64,000 nucleotides of DNA from Chitinophagaceae bacterium. GTDB taxonomy: Bacteria > Bacteroidota > Bacteroidia > Chitinophagales > UBA10324. Both the position numbers and the translations under genes were made by a program. The stretch spans positions 1 through 64,000 of the forward strand of contig JADKFU010000004.1 in NCBI GenBank assembly GCA_016717285.1. The letters are read 5' to 3'. The notes under the pieces are model-generated. The model ran no database searches, was not told the DNA's origin, and saw only the letters and a list, made by a program, of their open reading frames with translations. This document shows, one piece after another, positions 1-9,269 of this stretch. Numbering within the stretch: the stretch's first letter is position 1; every line of letters starts with the position of its first letter.

Positions 1-45
1 CGTTAAACATTTCCGGCCGAGCAATCTATCACTGCTATTTGAAAT

Positions 46-865
46 TCAGTGATCCGCTTTTCTTATCTGCATGACGCCTGCATTAGGCGAAATATCAATT
101 GTGTTTTTCCTGCTTGAAAAATTTGCTTCAATAGAGCCAAGCACTAATGAATCTTCATCAGCGCGATGTTTCAATGTAAAAGTGAATTGCTTGTTACTTG
201 TTAAAACAAAAATCAGCAGCACCCGACTGTAAATCCAATTTGTAAAAGGTATTTGGAAAAGTAATCCATTTCATAATCTGACAGGTGAAGCACAGCACCG
301 GTGAAGTTCCTGATAATTTTCCCTTCACGGTCAGCATCAAACTTTTTCAGGTAAGCTGTTGGTGTAAGCAAATCTTCCTGATAAGGAAAATGATAATAGT
401 TGAAACAAGCAGTGTCGTACGCCATCATCCAAAAACTCAATGCACTTCTTTCATAAAAGAGCGAGCCATCAATATAAACCATGGTACCGTGCAAACTTTG
501 CGTGTGCTGCCATCTTCCTTTCCTCGTCGAAAGTTTGGACCAGCATAATTTTTGCCAGTACTGGGCTTTCTGTAATAATTCTCGTTGTCTTTCAGTCTTG
601 TCAACGCTGAAACCACCCCCGTTGTTCCCCTGCGTGCTGAACCAGCTTAATGAAGCTGTATCAAATACTTCCTATAAAGTGTTTACGCCGTATAAATACG
701 TGCCTGTCCTATGCGTTTCATTACTGCCTTTTGATGTCCTTGTTTCCAATGCTCCCAGCACATTTTTGACAAACGTAACTTTGATTGTTGAATGGGTTTA
801 AGCGTCTTCATCTCGCAATACAACATACAAAATGATTGAAATTGAAACCACAGGCAGTTGTGCAT
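46..865 (-). pseudogene. Unidentified protein gene broken by several frameshifts
   Basis: The reverse strand carries coding-like segments in changing frames. Around 213-494 one piece reads YLKKFDADREGKIIRN and NFTGAVLHLSDYEMDYF. A second piece in another frame (about 46-200) reads LTSNKQFTFTLKH and ends IRKADH followed by a stop at 46-48. Further pieces around 520-600 and 683-865 look coding but are again out of frame with each other. I do not recognise a family. The style of the last piece (beta-rich, ending in a short basic tail) would suit an exported protein. The neighbouring genes up to 7.3 kb are broken in the same way, so sequencing indels are more likely than genuine decay. The 5' end is not defined. 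Confidence 0.35.
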
Positions 866-1103
866 GCTGGTCCATAGTAATTACCGGCAGTAAATAAAAC
901 AAACCCATACCCATTTAATCATCCCATTGAAAATTGATGTACAATGAATCGGTGTTAAAATTAATAGCATTTTATGCTTGCTCAAAAAACTGATGACAAT
1001 ATCATGGCCCCATCACTTGAATTCATTCCATTTTGTTGCAACTTTCAATGCCATCAAATATCCGTTAACTTGCAATAGACTACAAAATCAAATCACGACA
1101 CTC

Positions 1104-1807
1104 ATGAAAAATAATACTCTTTATCCTAACGGTGTTAGCAGCCAATGCCGCAATGTCTCTAAGTGGCACGCAATATTTACCGCATCAGGTACTTTCACTA
1201 TTTCCTGAAAATGTAACTAAAATCACTATAGAAGAAGTTGGGTGCCGGTGGAACCGGTGGACAATGGCGGCGGCGGCGGCGGCGGCGGCTACGCGATGGG
1301 CGAATATACCGTAACGCCAATGAGCGTGCTTGAAGCAACCGTAGGCACAGGAGGAAATGGCAGTGCAGAGGGGACCACAAGTGTCGATCAGTTGATTTCC
1401 GCATCAGGTGGTGAAAATGGATCCTCTGTTCCCAATCCGAACCTTGGCGGTGGTGGTGCAGCCGGCGTGGGTGCTGGTGGAAATATTTCTAACAGAACAG
1501 TTGCAGTAATTGTTTCCAACGAATTCTGCACTGATACTTCTGAATGCGTTAATCTTATTGAAACAGGATTGACGAATGTATCGAATGAAGATGTTTTGAT
1601 TGTGTATCCAACTAATTTCACGACGAACATTCATATCGAACATGCAACCGGTCATGAAAAATATGAATTGTCCAATGAAGCCGGCCAGTTGATCTGGACA
1701 GGAAAACACATTGAACAACAAAATTTTCAATGCTGGAAACCGGGTGGTATTTTTTGAAGGCGAAGGATCAGCAATCAACAAAGTCGTTTAAACTGCTGAA
1801 GCAATGA
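1104..1807 (+). pseudogene. Gly-rich exported protein with T9SS sorting domain, frameshifted
   Basis: An ATG at 1104 is followed, after one frame change, by a signal-peptide-like stretch (IILFILTVLAANAAMS). Next, in shifting frames, come FTASGTFT and PENVTKITIEEVGAGG, a pattern common at the start of exported Gly-rich repeat proteins. A (GGC)n run near 1265-1290 encodes polyglycine and further Gly-rich sequence continues to about 1490. The last part is a type IX secretion C-terminal domain: IHIEHATGHEKYELSN, then after one more frame change LETGWYFLKAKDQQSTKSFKLLKQ in two short pieces ending at TGA 1805-1807. At least three indels separate these segments. The protein would be secreted or surface-attached; its binding or enzymatic role is unknown. 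Confidence 0.6.
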
Positions 1808-1906
1808 AACAATATTTCATAACATAAGGAAATCGGGATCACCCCGTGGCCTCTCAAAGGGGCACCTTTCTCCTGTTCCTTTCTGTCGCTTGAATAAATG
1901 TTTTAG

Positions 1907-3194
1907 CTACCAATCAATCAGAATTTTTTTCGGAAGCATTGACCCAACGCTGATTAAAAGAAAATGGAGATTTAATTCAGATGAAAAATGTTCGCTGGCC
2001 ATACCTTCGATAGCGGTTCCAATAGCCAAAGAAGCAGTAGCCGCAGGTGAAGGAGCATTCAACACATGAATGGCATTTCCATTCACTTCAATTTTAAAAT
2101 CATCGATCATTTCTCCGCAGGAGCAAGTGCCATCGCACGCACGCCGGCACGTCCGGGAGTGAGGTCGTCGAGTTGCAGGTCGGGAATTAATTTGCGCAAT
2201 CGTTTTAAGAAAAATCTTTTGAGAAAGTTATCCATGGTATTCATCAAGTCCAAACTTGATGTTCTTCGCAAAAAAACTTCCACGTGCCTCCAAATGAAAA
2301 TGCATCTGCAGTATCCTTCAATGAAAAATCTGTTTTGCCATAACCTTCCCGCTTAAAGACAAAAACTGCATTCGGTCCGCATTCAGTGCCGCCATGTATC
2401 ATGCGGGTGAAGTGGACACCAAGAAAAGGATACTTAGGATCAGGAACAGGATAAATGAGATTGCGCACTTTACGCATTCCTTTCTCCGTGAGATCATAAT
2501 AGTCGCCACGGAAACCCACAATGGCTGTGTCTATTTTCGCGCCTTCCTTCTTTGCTACACGGTCACTTTGCAAGCCCGCACAGGCAATGAGATAGGTTCC
2601 TGTGAATTTACCTTTCGGCGTAATAACAGTTGTTGCATCTGAATATTTTTCAAAAGCAATTGCTTCATGTCCGGTCAATACTTTACTGCCGGGAAAACCA
2701 TTCTCAATCAGCTCTACATATTTACGGGAGACTTCTGCATAATCAATAATACCGGTGCATGGAACCCATAAACCTTCAATGCCGGTGCAGTATGGTTCAA
2801 TTTCTTTGATTTGCGAGGCATTAATTTTTTCAATGCCTTCCACACCATTCGCAAGGCCATTGTTGAAGACTTTTGTTCATATGCGCCAGTTCTGAGGCAT
2901 GTGTAGCCACTACAACCTTTCCACAGATATCATGTTTGATGCTGTGCTCTTTGGCAAAAGCTACCAGTTCTCTTCGGCCATCCACGCAGTTTTTTGCTTT
3001 GTAAGAACCGGGCTTATAATACAACCCTGAATGAATTACGCCGGAGTTGTGGCCGGTCTGATGAGCAACGACTGCTGTTTCCTTCTCAAGAACAAGAATC
3101 TTTTGGAAGGATATTTCCTGTTGATTTTATACGCCGCTGCAAGCCCAACAATGCCGCCTCCGATAATAATGATGTCAAAGTGATTGTTTTCCAA
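1907..3194 (-). pseudogene. lhgO: L-2-hydroxyglutarate oxidase, frameshifted
   Basis: This FAD enzyme oxidises L-2-hydroxyglutarate to 2-oxoglutarate, a metabolite-repair reaction. The N-terminal Rossmann motif IIIIGGGIVGLAAAYKI is read from about 3190 to 3130. HQTGHNSGVIHSGLYYKPGS follows across a frame change. The long central piece (2244-2843) contains the family signatures FRGDYYDLTEKG, GVHFTRMIHGG and GPNAVFVFKREGYG. The C-terminal piece (1907-2110) has NAIHVLNAPSPAATASLAIG, the second FAD-binding strand. Together the pieces make a roughly 400-residue protein of normal family length interrupted by at least three frameshifts. The best start is TTG at 3194 (ENNHFDIIII), 17 bases after a TAnnTTTG box. 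Identification is firm; whether the gene is truly broken is doubtful. Confidence 0.8.
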
Positions 3195-3210
3195 AGGATA
3201 CTTTTTTGCG

Positions 3211-3218
3211 CAAATGTA
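3211..3218 (-). promoter_or_regulatory. Bacteroidota -7 promoter element (TACATTTG) for lhgO
   Basis: Reading leftwards, TACATTTG matches the TAnnTTTG -7 consensus of the Bacteroidota primary sigma factor. It lies 16 bases before the TTG proposed as the lhgO start. No convincing -33 TTTG partner is visible. Confidence 0.4.
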
Positions 3219-3245
3219 ATTGATGCATTTTTATAGCGGAGAAAA

Positions 3246-3504
3246 TTATGCGGTCGCAAATAATAATAGTTCTTGTGCCTCCGCTTCGAATTTGATCTTC
3301 CTCTCATACCGCAGCCCTATTTTTCAAGCAGTCGTATCGAGTGCACATTGTCATCATTCGTGATGGCAACAATTCGTTTCAGTCCAATCTTTACCTTACC
3401 ATATTCAAGAGTCGCTGTTGCAGATTCGGTGGCATATCCGTGTCCGGTGCATCATCCAAAGCAAGATGACAAAGAATCAGGCGCTCTGTTACCATTACAT
3501 CCAT
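3246..3504 (-). pseudogene. GNAT acetyltransferase remnant, internally shortened
   Basis: The start reads MVTERLILCHLALDDAP, the usual opening of RimJ/RimL-type N-acetyltransferases. It jumps straight to GHGYATESATATLEYG in another frame, then KRIVAITNDDNVHSIRLLEK and, after one more frame change, GLRYERKIKFEAEAQELLLF before TAA at 3246-3248. The end of the acetyl-CoA-binding motif A (GHGYATES) and motif B (N..SIRLLEK.GL) are therefore present. Roughly 80-90 residues between the first strand and motif A, which intact relatives have, are missing. Either a real internal deletion or an assembly collapse would explain this. Confidence 0.6.
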
Positions 3505-3533
3505 AGATTATAAAATTTATCCGTTCGCTTTTT

Positions 3534-4073
3534 TCAATCAATTACAGAAGCACTTCCAAATGCAACTGCGCGAGTCCCTTTTCGGAATGATTTCGATTCC
3601 AGCAGCTTCAATTTCATTTCCGGACAACCCTGTTTGAACAATGCAATTCCTTCACCTAGCAATACAGGAATTATGGAAATGTAAAGTTCATCAATCAACC
3701 CTTCATTCAATAATGAATTCACCAGTTCTGATCCACCGTCAATATAAATGTGACGGCCTTCTTCTGCTTTCAGATTTTCAAGCAGGTCTTTTAATTCACC
3801 GGAATAAAAGGTAATGTTCCCGATAGGTAAACGGGGGAGTGCGTGTTATAACAAAGACTTTTTTGTCAGCATGCGGCATATCAATTCCAAAGGTCAATAC
3901 TTTATCATAAGTCTTTCTTCCCAAATAACAATGTCCACTGTCGAATTAAATGCGGCATAACCATAATCCCTCTCCTGCCTGTTCAACCATTGATAAAATT
4001 GGATGTCACCATCCTGTTTAGCAATATAGCCATCCAGGCTCATTGCTATATAGAGTATCACTTTTCTTTCCAT
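3534..4073 (-). pseudogene. Dihydrofolate reductase-like (RibD C-terminal domain) protein, frameshifted
   Basis: An ATG at 4073 starts MERKVILYIAMSLDGYIAK, the characteristic first strand of the DHFR/RibD_C reductase family, followed by DGDIQFYQWLNRQERDYGY. Across one or more frameshifts come RKTYDKVLTFG and HADKKVFVITR, then IYIDGGSELVNSLL and GLIDELYISIIPVLLGEGIALF, a strongly conserved C-terminal region of this family. The stop is TGA at 3534-3536. Intact length would be about 178 residues, normal for the stand-alone family, whose members bind NADPH. The substrate is not known. Confidence 0.65.
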
Positions 4074-4199
4074 TACTGTTCAATAAGTGACAAGTGGTTT
4101 TTTTTGAGTAGCAAAACAATGCTATGGTATGTTCCCATGAGCGACTCGTTTTCAAAATGATTAGCTGGCAATGAAAGTAACCGTGGTTGCTATGTTTAT

Positions 4200-4646
4200 T
4201 GTTCATCCCTGCATAAATTAATTCAGGAAGTTGCAAATCACCTGCTGCATCCATTTCCCAAAATGGATTGTAAGCCACTTCAAATAAATGTCCGTCAAGA
4301 TCCTTAAAATAACCGCTGTAACCGCCCCAGAAAACTTTCTGTGCAGGCTTAATAATTGTTGCACCAAGTTGCGCCACTTGATTCAATACTTCATCCACTT
4401 CTGCTTCAGAGGTTGCATTGTAGGCAATCGTGATTCCCGGGAATCCGTTTCTTCATGATTAACTGTTGCATCTTCCGCCAATAATTCCCGTGGATAAAGT
4501 GCCAATACCATTCCTCCTAACGGGAAGAAGGCAATGTTGTCGTTTCCTGCACCTGACTTTTTCCAGCCCAAACCATTTTCATAAAAATCAAGTGCGCGCT
4601 GAAAATCATGTACGCCGAGTGTGATGATGCTGAATTTTTGTCGCAT
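4200..4646 (-). pseudogene. VOC family (glyoxalase/bleomycin-resistance fold) protein, frameshifted
   Basis: The likely start is the ATG at 4646 (MRQKFSIITLGVHDFQRAL), typical of a vicinal-oxygen-chelate protein. The first half runs through FYENGLGWKKSG and IAFFPLGGMVLALYPRELL. After a frame change near 4430 the second half continues ITIAYNATSEAEVDEVLNQV and WGGYSGYFKDLDGHLFEVAYNP. The second babbabb metal-ligand strand (GHLFEVAYNP) is intact. The natural stop is not visible: the frame stays open to 4018, past the start of the next gene, so the left end given is approximate. Enzymatic or binding role is unknown. Confidence 0.55.
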
Positions 4647-4835
4647 AACCGTTAAGGGTTTTATCAATTTATTCTATCGTGAATGGATGATGAATTAGTG
4701 CATGCAGGTGTTTCGAAATGTTATCTGTTCAAAATTAAAATTAAAAATCACTACTGCAGGGTAACGATTTACGCGATTCAAAATTCAATCAAACTTCACA
4801 TATTCCCTTAAATTTACATTGCAACAATTAAATTC

Positions 4836-7334
4836 ATGATCAGACATTTACTATTGTTCGGCCTGCTTGTTCGTTGCCTTCCAATCTGTGCGCAGGATTT
4901 TGGCTGGGCTATCAGGCAAAGTGGAAGTGATGCTGAAGCTGTGTACCAGGTGGCGGAAGACGCCGCAGGAAATATTTATGAAGCAGGAAATTTTCTGGAG
5001 CACCGTTGACTTCAATCCCTCAGCAGCGACCTTCAACCTTACTTCAGCCGGATTAACTGATAATTTTATTTGCAAGCTCGATGTGTCCGGCAATTTTCTT
5101 TGGGCAAAACTGTGGGCGGAACAGGTTATGATAACGCCAGTAACATTTGTGTGGACGTGAATAACACGATTTATACAGGGGGAAAATTTCAAAACACTGT
5201 TGACTTCGATCCATCTCCTGCCACCTACAACCTGACTGCTGCTGGAGGTGATGAGGCTTTATTGCCGCTTATTCCACTGATGGCCATCTTCTGTGGGCGT
5301 CCAAATTCGGGAGCACCGGTGCTGACTTCATTGAAGGCCTGGTGCAACAGGATGGATTCGTGTATGCCACTGGCTACTTTCAGGGTACTGTAGATTTTGA
5401 TCCGGGAACAGGAGTTTATAATCTTTCAGCTACAGGTGCTGACGCAACATTCTTTTTAAAATTAGACACTGCCGGAAATTTTATCTGGGCGAAATCCATC
5501 AGCGGAACTTCTTCCATCCTTGCATTTGATATTGATGTAGATGTTACAGGCAATGTTATTGCAGGTGGAGAATTCTGGGGTACCTGCGATTTTAATCCCG
5601 GAACCGGCATACAATCCAAATCCGCGACCAATTTTTCTTCCGATGCATTTTTATTGAAGTTAGATGCGAATGGAAATTTTGTGTGGGTCGATATTTTTAA
5701 TGGTGACAATGATGAATGGGTAAAATCCATTGATCTTCACAGCAACGGTGATGTGGGCGTTTGCGGTGTTTTTCAGGGTACTACAGATTTTAGTCCGGGA
5801 GCCGGAACTTATAATCTTACCAGCAATGGAAATTACGATGTGTTTATTGCACGGATGAATGCTGATGGAAGTCTCAATTGGGCAGGCGCTGTTGGTGGAA
5901 CATTTAATGATCAATTAGGAGAACTTGATATTTCAATGTCGGGTGATTATTTTTTAACGGGAGGATTTTCCGGTTCAGTGGATTTTGATCCCGGTGCTGG
6001 TAATTACACCATCAACGGACCAGGCAGCACAAATATTTTTTACCTGCAACTAAACAGCTCCGGTACTTTCGTTAACGCCTATGGGTTTGGAACAATCAAT
6101 TCTTCTTCTATCGGAAATTCTATTCATGCGGATGATGCAGGTCGCATCACTATGGCAGGTGGATTCGAACAAACCATTGACTTTGATCCGGGGATTGCAG
6201 TTTATAATCTGACGTCCATTCTGGGAACGAGCGATTGCTTTGTGTTGCAACTCAACAGTTGCATTCCTGCCGAAACCTCCATCAATGCGACTATTTGTAC
6301 CGGCGACAGCATTTTTGCTTCCGGTGAATATCAAACGATGTCAGGCGAATATATTGATTACCTGACAGCAAGCGATGGCTGTGATTCTATTGTAACACTA
6401 CACTTAACGGTGTTGCCTTCTGCAAACAATAATGTAATAGCCGCCATTTGCGAAGGAGATAATTATCTTTTTGAAGGAAGCACGTTGACTGATGCAGGAA
6501 TTTATACAGTGCATTTGGTTGCAGGCAATGGTTGCGATTCCACCATAACGTTAACACTGACAGTTCATCCGAACTATGAAACAATATTGAATGCAACGAT
6601 TTGTGAAGGCAATACTTTTCCATTTAATGGAAATGAAATTGATTCAACAGGAACTTATATGGCTAATCTGTTGGCCACTACCGGTTGCGATTCCATGATA
6701 ACATTACATCTTGAAGTGCTGCCTATCATGAATACAGAGATTTCCGAAAACATTTGCGAAGGCGAAACATTTCTCTTCAATGGAATGACTTTAAATACTG
6801 CCGGTGATTACAGCGCTGCTTTGATCAGCAACTCCGGTTGTGATTCTTTGGTTACACTGCATCTTACGGAAACAATAATTAATGCCGCCGTGATGCAATC
6901 CAATGATACACTTTTTGCTACAGGCAATGGAAGCATACAATGGATTTTATGTGAAAGTGGCTTACCCATTCCTGGTGCTGATCAAACCATCTTCATTCCG
7001 ATACAAGCAGGGACTTATGCTGCTGTTTTTACCAACGGAAATTGTTCCGACACAACAGTATGCAAATATTACACAGTCATAAATGCTCCGGTAGCAAATT
7101 TTAATGTTGAAGTGTATCCGAATCCGGCAAGAGAAAAGATCACTATACAAATAAGTGATTATTCATTTCCCGTGACTGCTGAATTGAGAAATGTATTTGG
7201 TGAATTGATTGAGCAAAAGGAATTTTCAAAAATTGTCACATTTGAGTTGCAGGAGTTGCCCTCCGGAATTTATTTCCTTCCTATTTTTTCTACAAACAAC
7301 AGTGTGATAAAAAATTGTGGTGGGTAAAGAATGA
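4836..7334 (+). pseudogene. Large exported beta-propeller-like repeat protein with T9SS sorting domain, frameshifted
   Basis: The ATG at 4836 begins a signal peptide ending ICAQ. There follow at least seven repeats of the form GTVDFDPG...YNLT..G..D.F..KLD..GNFLWAK (residues about 25-380), a bacterial surface repeat with WD/SBBP-like propeller character. Then come four Cys-containing modules of the form ICEGDNYLFEG...GCDSxxTLHLTV (about 6280-6870). The C-terminus (NVEVYPNPAREKITIQ to PSGIYFLPI) is a type A T9SS sorting domain. Three frame changes occur at about 5000, 5108 and 5255. A fourth in an A5 run near 7311 hides the expected basic end IVVGKE and the stop at 7332-7334. The protein is presumably exported by T9SS; its ligand is unknown. 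Confidence 0.75.
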
Positions 7335-7357
7335 AACCAGGTACCATTCAACCTTCT

Positions 7358-7834
7358 TTAATTCAGCCTTTCAATTTCCCTCCGGAAATCATACTGCAGA
7401 TCTTCATGCAATGCCGGTAATAATTTCTGAACCTTCTTCAACTGTGCTTCATAAAGATTGGTGAGCGCGACACTTTTATGAATGGAAATACCTGAGCGCT
7501 TTAATATTGTGCAATAGTAAATCAGCAAAGTAAGCGCTGTCGCTTTATCACCTGAGTATCGGATGTATTTATTGACACCCCGTAATATTTTCCGCAAACT
7601 TTTCTTCACCAGGTAAAGGTTGTTATGTTCCGGAATATCAGCAAACTGTTCGTCAATATATATCTTTACATTTTCAATATATCCTTGTTCATCATCCGCT
7701 TCAAAAAGCAGGTAGGTCAGCAATTCTTTATTTTCCTTTTTAAACCGTGCCATTCGCAGGCACAAAGCGAGTAACTGCGCAGCAGGCACCTGACTCAGTT
7801 CTGCTTTTAGTTCATGAAGGGTGGAAGTTTTCAT
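7358..7834 (-). CDS. Conserved hypothetical protein (158 aa, helical)
   Basis: This is the first intact gene from the left. It has no signal peptide and no membrane segment. The sequence is almost entirely predicted helix, with Leu-rich and charged stretches (LHELKAELSQVPAAQLLALC at the N-terminus and KKVQKLLPALHEDLQYDFRR at the C-terminus). I recognise no catalytic motif. Similar cytoplasmic proteins of this length occur in Bacteroidota with no assigned role, but I cannot name a family with confidence. It shares orientation with the DUF3820 gene to its right and is separated from it by a short repeat region, so it may or may not be co-transcribed. Confidence 0.65.
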   Translation of the reverse strand: MKTSTLHELKAELSQVPAAQLLALCLRMARFKKENKELLTYLLFEADDEQGYIENVKIYIDEQFADIPEHNNLYLVKKSLRKILRGVNKYIRYSGDKATALTLLIYYCTILKRSGISIHKSVALTNLYEAQLKKVQKLLPALHEDLQYDFRREIERLN

Positions 7835-7873
7835 GGTGTGAAGCTACACTTAATGACCAATGACCAAGAGACG

Positions 7874-7910
7874 TAAGACTTGAAGACCTAAGACTTGAAG
7901 ACCTAAGACT
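7874..7910. repeat. 15-bp tandem repeat, about 2.5 copies
   Basis: The unit taagacttgaagacc is repeated exactly at 7874-7888 and 7889-7903, followed by seven bases of a third copy. It lies in the gap between two reverse-strand genes. The adjoining bases aatgaccaatgacca also occur near 24416 in another gap, so this is probably simple-sequence intergenic filler. Confidence 0.7.
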
Positions 7911-7920
7911 TTGACTGCGA

Positions 7921-8157
7921 CTAATAACGCTCACGCAACGGCGTCAACAGTTTCTCTAAACCATTCAGCCTGATTTCATACATGGTAGCGAGCAAGATGC
8001 CCAGCTTTCCTTGCGGAAATCCCTGGCGCTGAAACCATTCGAGATAATACACGGGCAAATCGCAAAGCAAGGTGCCTTTATATTTTCCATAAGGCATTTG
8101 CATACTTACCAATTGAAGTAAAAGTTCAGGATTGGGTGCGGAATCCGGCGTTTCCAT
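7921..8157 (-). CDS. DUF3820 family protein
   Basis: A 78-residue protein with the DUF3820 signature MPYGKYKGTLLCDLPVYYLEWF followed, after a break, by GFPQGKLGILLATMYEI (positions about 25-65). This is close to the full family length. The frame is open to 8250, but the ATG at 8157 (METPDSAPN) gives a protein matching the family. The 31 codons upstream look non-coding. The family is cytoplasmic and its molecular function is not settled. The gene faces away from the VOC gene at 8364. Confidence 0.75.
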   Translation of the reverse strand: METPDSAPNPELLLQLVSMQMPYGKYKGTLLCDLPVYYLEWFQRQGFPQGKLGILLATMYEIRLNGLEKLLTPLRERY

Positions 8158-8310
8158 AATGTTGTGAATGTATTGATTTTCGTGTTGGGAAGAGCGCGTG
8201 CGTTCAATTAGTGAACCCTGAATAAAGTTGAAGATGTGGTGAATAGTCATAAAAATGAACCGCCTGCTTTAGTCGTTTGCACATCGTGATATGCCAGTGA
8301 AATAAAATTA

Positions 8311-8318
8311 TATTTTTG
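8311..8318 (+). promoter_or_regulatory. -7 promoter element (TATTTTTG)
   Basis: TATTTTTG fits TAnnTTTG and lies 45 bases upstream of the ATG at 8364. It is the likely promoter for the VOC/PhnB-like gene. The -33 partner is weak. Confidence 0.4.
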
Positions 8319-8363
8319 CAACTAACCGAAACAAAAATTCATACTCATTAAATTAAACGGAGC

Positions 8364-8804
8364 ATGGCAAAAATTTCAATCTACCTGAATTTTCAGGGCA
8401 ACACAGAGGAGGCATTTGATTTCTACAAATCAGTTTTCAAAACAGAGTATCAGGCACCAATCATTCGTATGAAAGATGCACCGACTCCTCCTGGCATGCC
8501 ATCTCTTTCGGAAAAAGATGGTAATAGTGTGATGCATGCTTCCTTACCTATTTTAGGAGGCATTCACATTATGGGCACGGATATGCTGGAGAGCATGGGA
8601 CACAAGATCGTTATCGGCAACAATACCACCATCAATCTCGAACCAGACAGCAAGGAAGAAACTGATAATTTGTTCAATGCCTTATCAGACGGTGCTTCTG
8701 ACATAGCGCCCATGCGCGAGGAATCGTGGGGTTACTGGGGTTGCTGTTTAGACAAGTTCGGAATTCGCTGGATGTTTAATTTTATGCCGGCGTCTCAACG
8801 ATAG
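8364..8804 (+). CDS. VOC family protein, PhnB-like
   Basis: A 146-residue protein of the PhnB/3-demethylubiquinone methyltransferase-like branch of the VOC superfamily. The opening ISIYLNFQGNTEEAFDFYKS and the closing SWGYWGCCLDKFGIRWMFNF are the family's two conserved strands. The middle segment HASLPILGGIHIMGTD fits the same fold. Members are cytoplasmic and form dimers; most lack an assigned reaction. The ATG is preceded by a plausible promoter and a 45-base leader. It converges with hypC, with only 58 bases between the stops, so it is not part of the hydrogenase transcription unit. Confidence 0.8.
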   Translation: MAKISIYLNFQGNTEEAFDFYKSVFKTEYQAPIIRMKDAPTPPGMPSLSEKDGNSVMHASLPILGGIHIMGTDMLESMGHKIVIGNNTTINLEPDSKEETDNLFNALSDGASDIAPMREESWGYWGCCLDKFGIRWMFNFMPASQR

Positions 8805-8862
8805 TTCACACAAAGAATAATTTGACAACATTTTGTTGCCGGTTCATGAATGATAAAATCAT

Positions 8863-9114
8863 TCATTCGTTCTCCGGCAATGTTGCTTCTCCGATTATCT
8901 TTAAATACTCAAGGGTCATTTTAGCTTCCGCTTCATCTACTTTGCTGATCACCACTCCTGCATGCACCAATACATAATCATCTATCCTGACATCATCTAC
9001 CAGGTAGAGATTCACTTCCTTGGTAATACCTCCAAATGAGACCTTTGCTGTTCTGAATGTTTCGTCAGTCGTATTACTGATGGAAATTATTTTACCGGGA
9101 ATAGCTAAACACAT
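8863..9114 (-). CDS. hypC: Hydrogenase maturation chaperone HypC
   Basis: HypC binds HypD during assembly of the Fe(CN)2CO group and then delivers it to the hydrogenase large-subunit precursor. The 83-residue length is normal. The N-terminus MCLAIPGKII carries the essential Cys2 and the family signature. VSFGGITKEVNLYLVDD and VLVHAGVVISKVDEAEA follow the HypC pattern. It is the last gene of the leftward hypB-hypF'-hypC unit. In most genomes hypD and hypE follow; here the next gene is convergent and unrelated, so they must lie elsewhere if the system works. Confidence 0.95.
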   Translation of the reverse strand: MCLAIPGKIISISNTTDETFRTAKVSFGGITKEVNLYLVDDVRIDDYVLVHAGVVISKVDEAEAKMTLEYLKIIGEATLPENE

Positions 9115-9131
9115 AACTCATTTTTTTGTAG

Positions 9132-9260
9132 TCAGTTAACAAGGCTGGATTCGCCTTCTCGTATTTCAACCCTGCAAGTTTCCATCACTATCGGGAATAT
9201 TTGTTGACGGAAACCAACGCCTTGTGCAAATCCTCCGATATGGATGTAATATGTTTTCAT
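9132..9260 (-). pseudogene. hypF: Truncated hypF remnant (N-terminal stub)
   Basis: An ATG at 9260 lies nine bases after the hypB stop, normal operon spacing. It starts MKTYYIHIGGFAQGVGFR, the acylphosphatase-type opening of the carbamoyltransferase HypF (GxxQGVGFR). The homology stops there. The frame runs 24 more residues of unrelated sequence to a TGA at 9132-9134, where an intact HypF would be about 750 residues. No other HypF domain (Zn fingers, YrdC-like, Kae1-like) is visible in the 155 bases between hypB and hypC. This is either a large internal deletion or an assembly collapse. HypF makes the cyanide ligands of the active site, so a genuine loss would need another copy. Confidence 0.7.
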
Positions 9261-9269
9261 CAAAATGCT

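Noticed and set aside
1132..1314. Frame with an Ala run (AAAAAAAA) overlapping the Gly-rich gene
   Set aside because: It is the (GGC)n stretch read in another frame; the polyglycine frame joins to a T9SS domain and explains the sequence. Only its first part (signal-peptide-like) belongs to the real gene through a frameshift.
7853..7920. Possible CRISPR-like or iterated operator array
   Set aside because: Only 2.5 contiguous copies of a 15-bp unit with no spacers; a simple tandem repeat.
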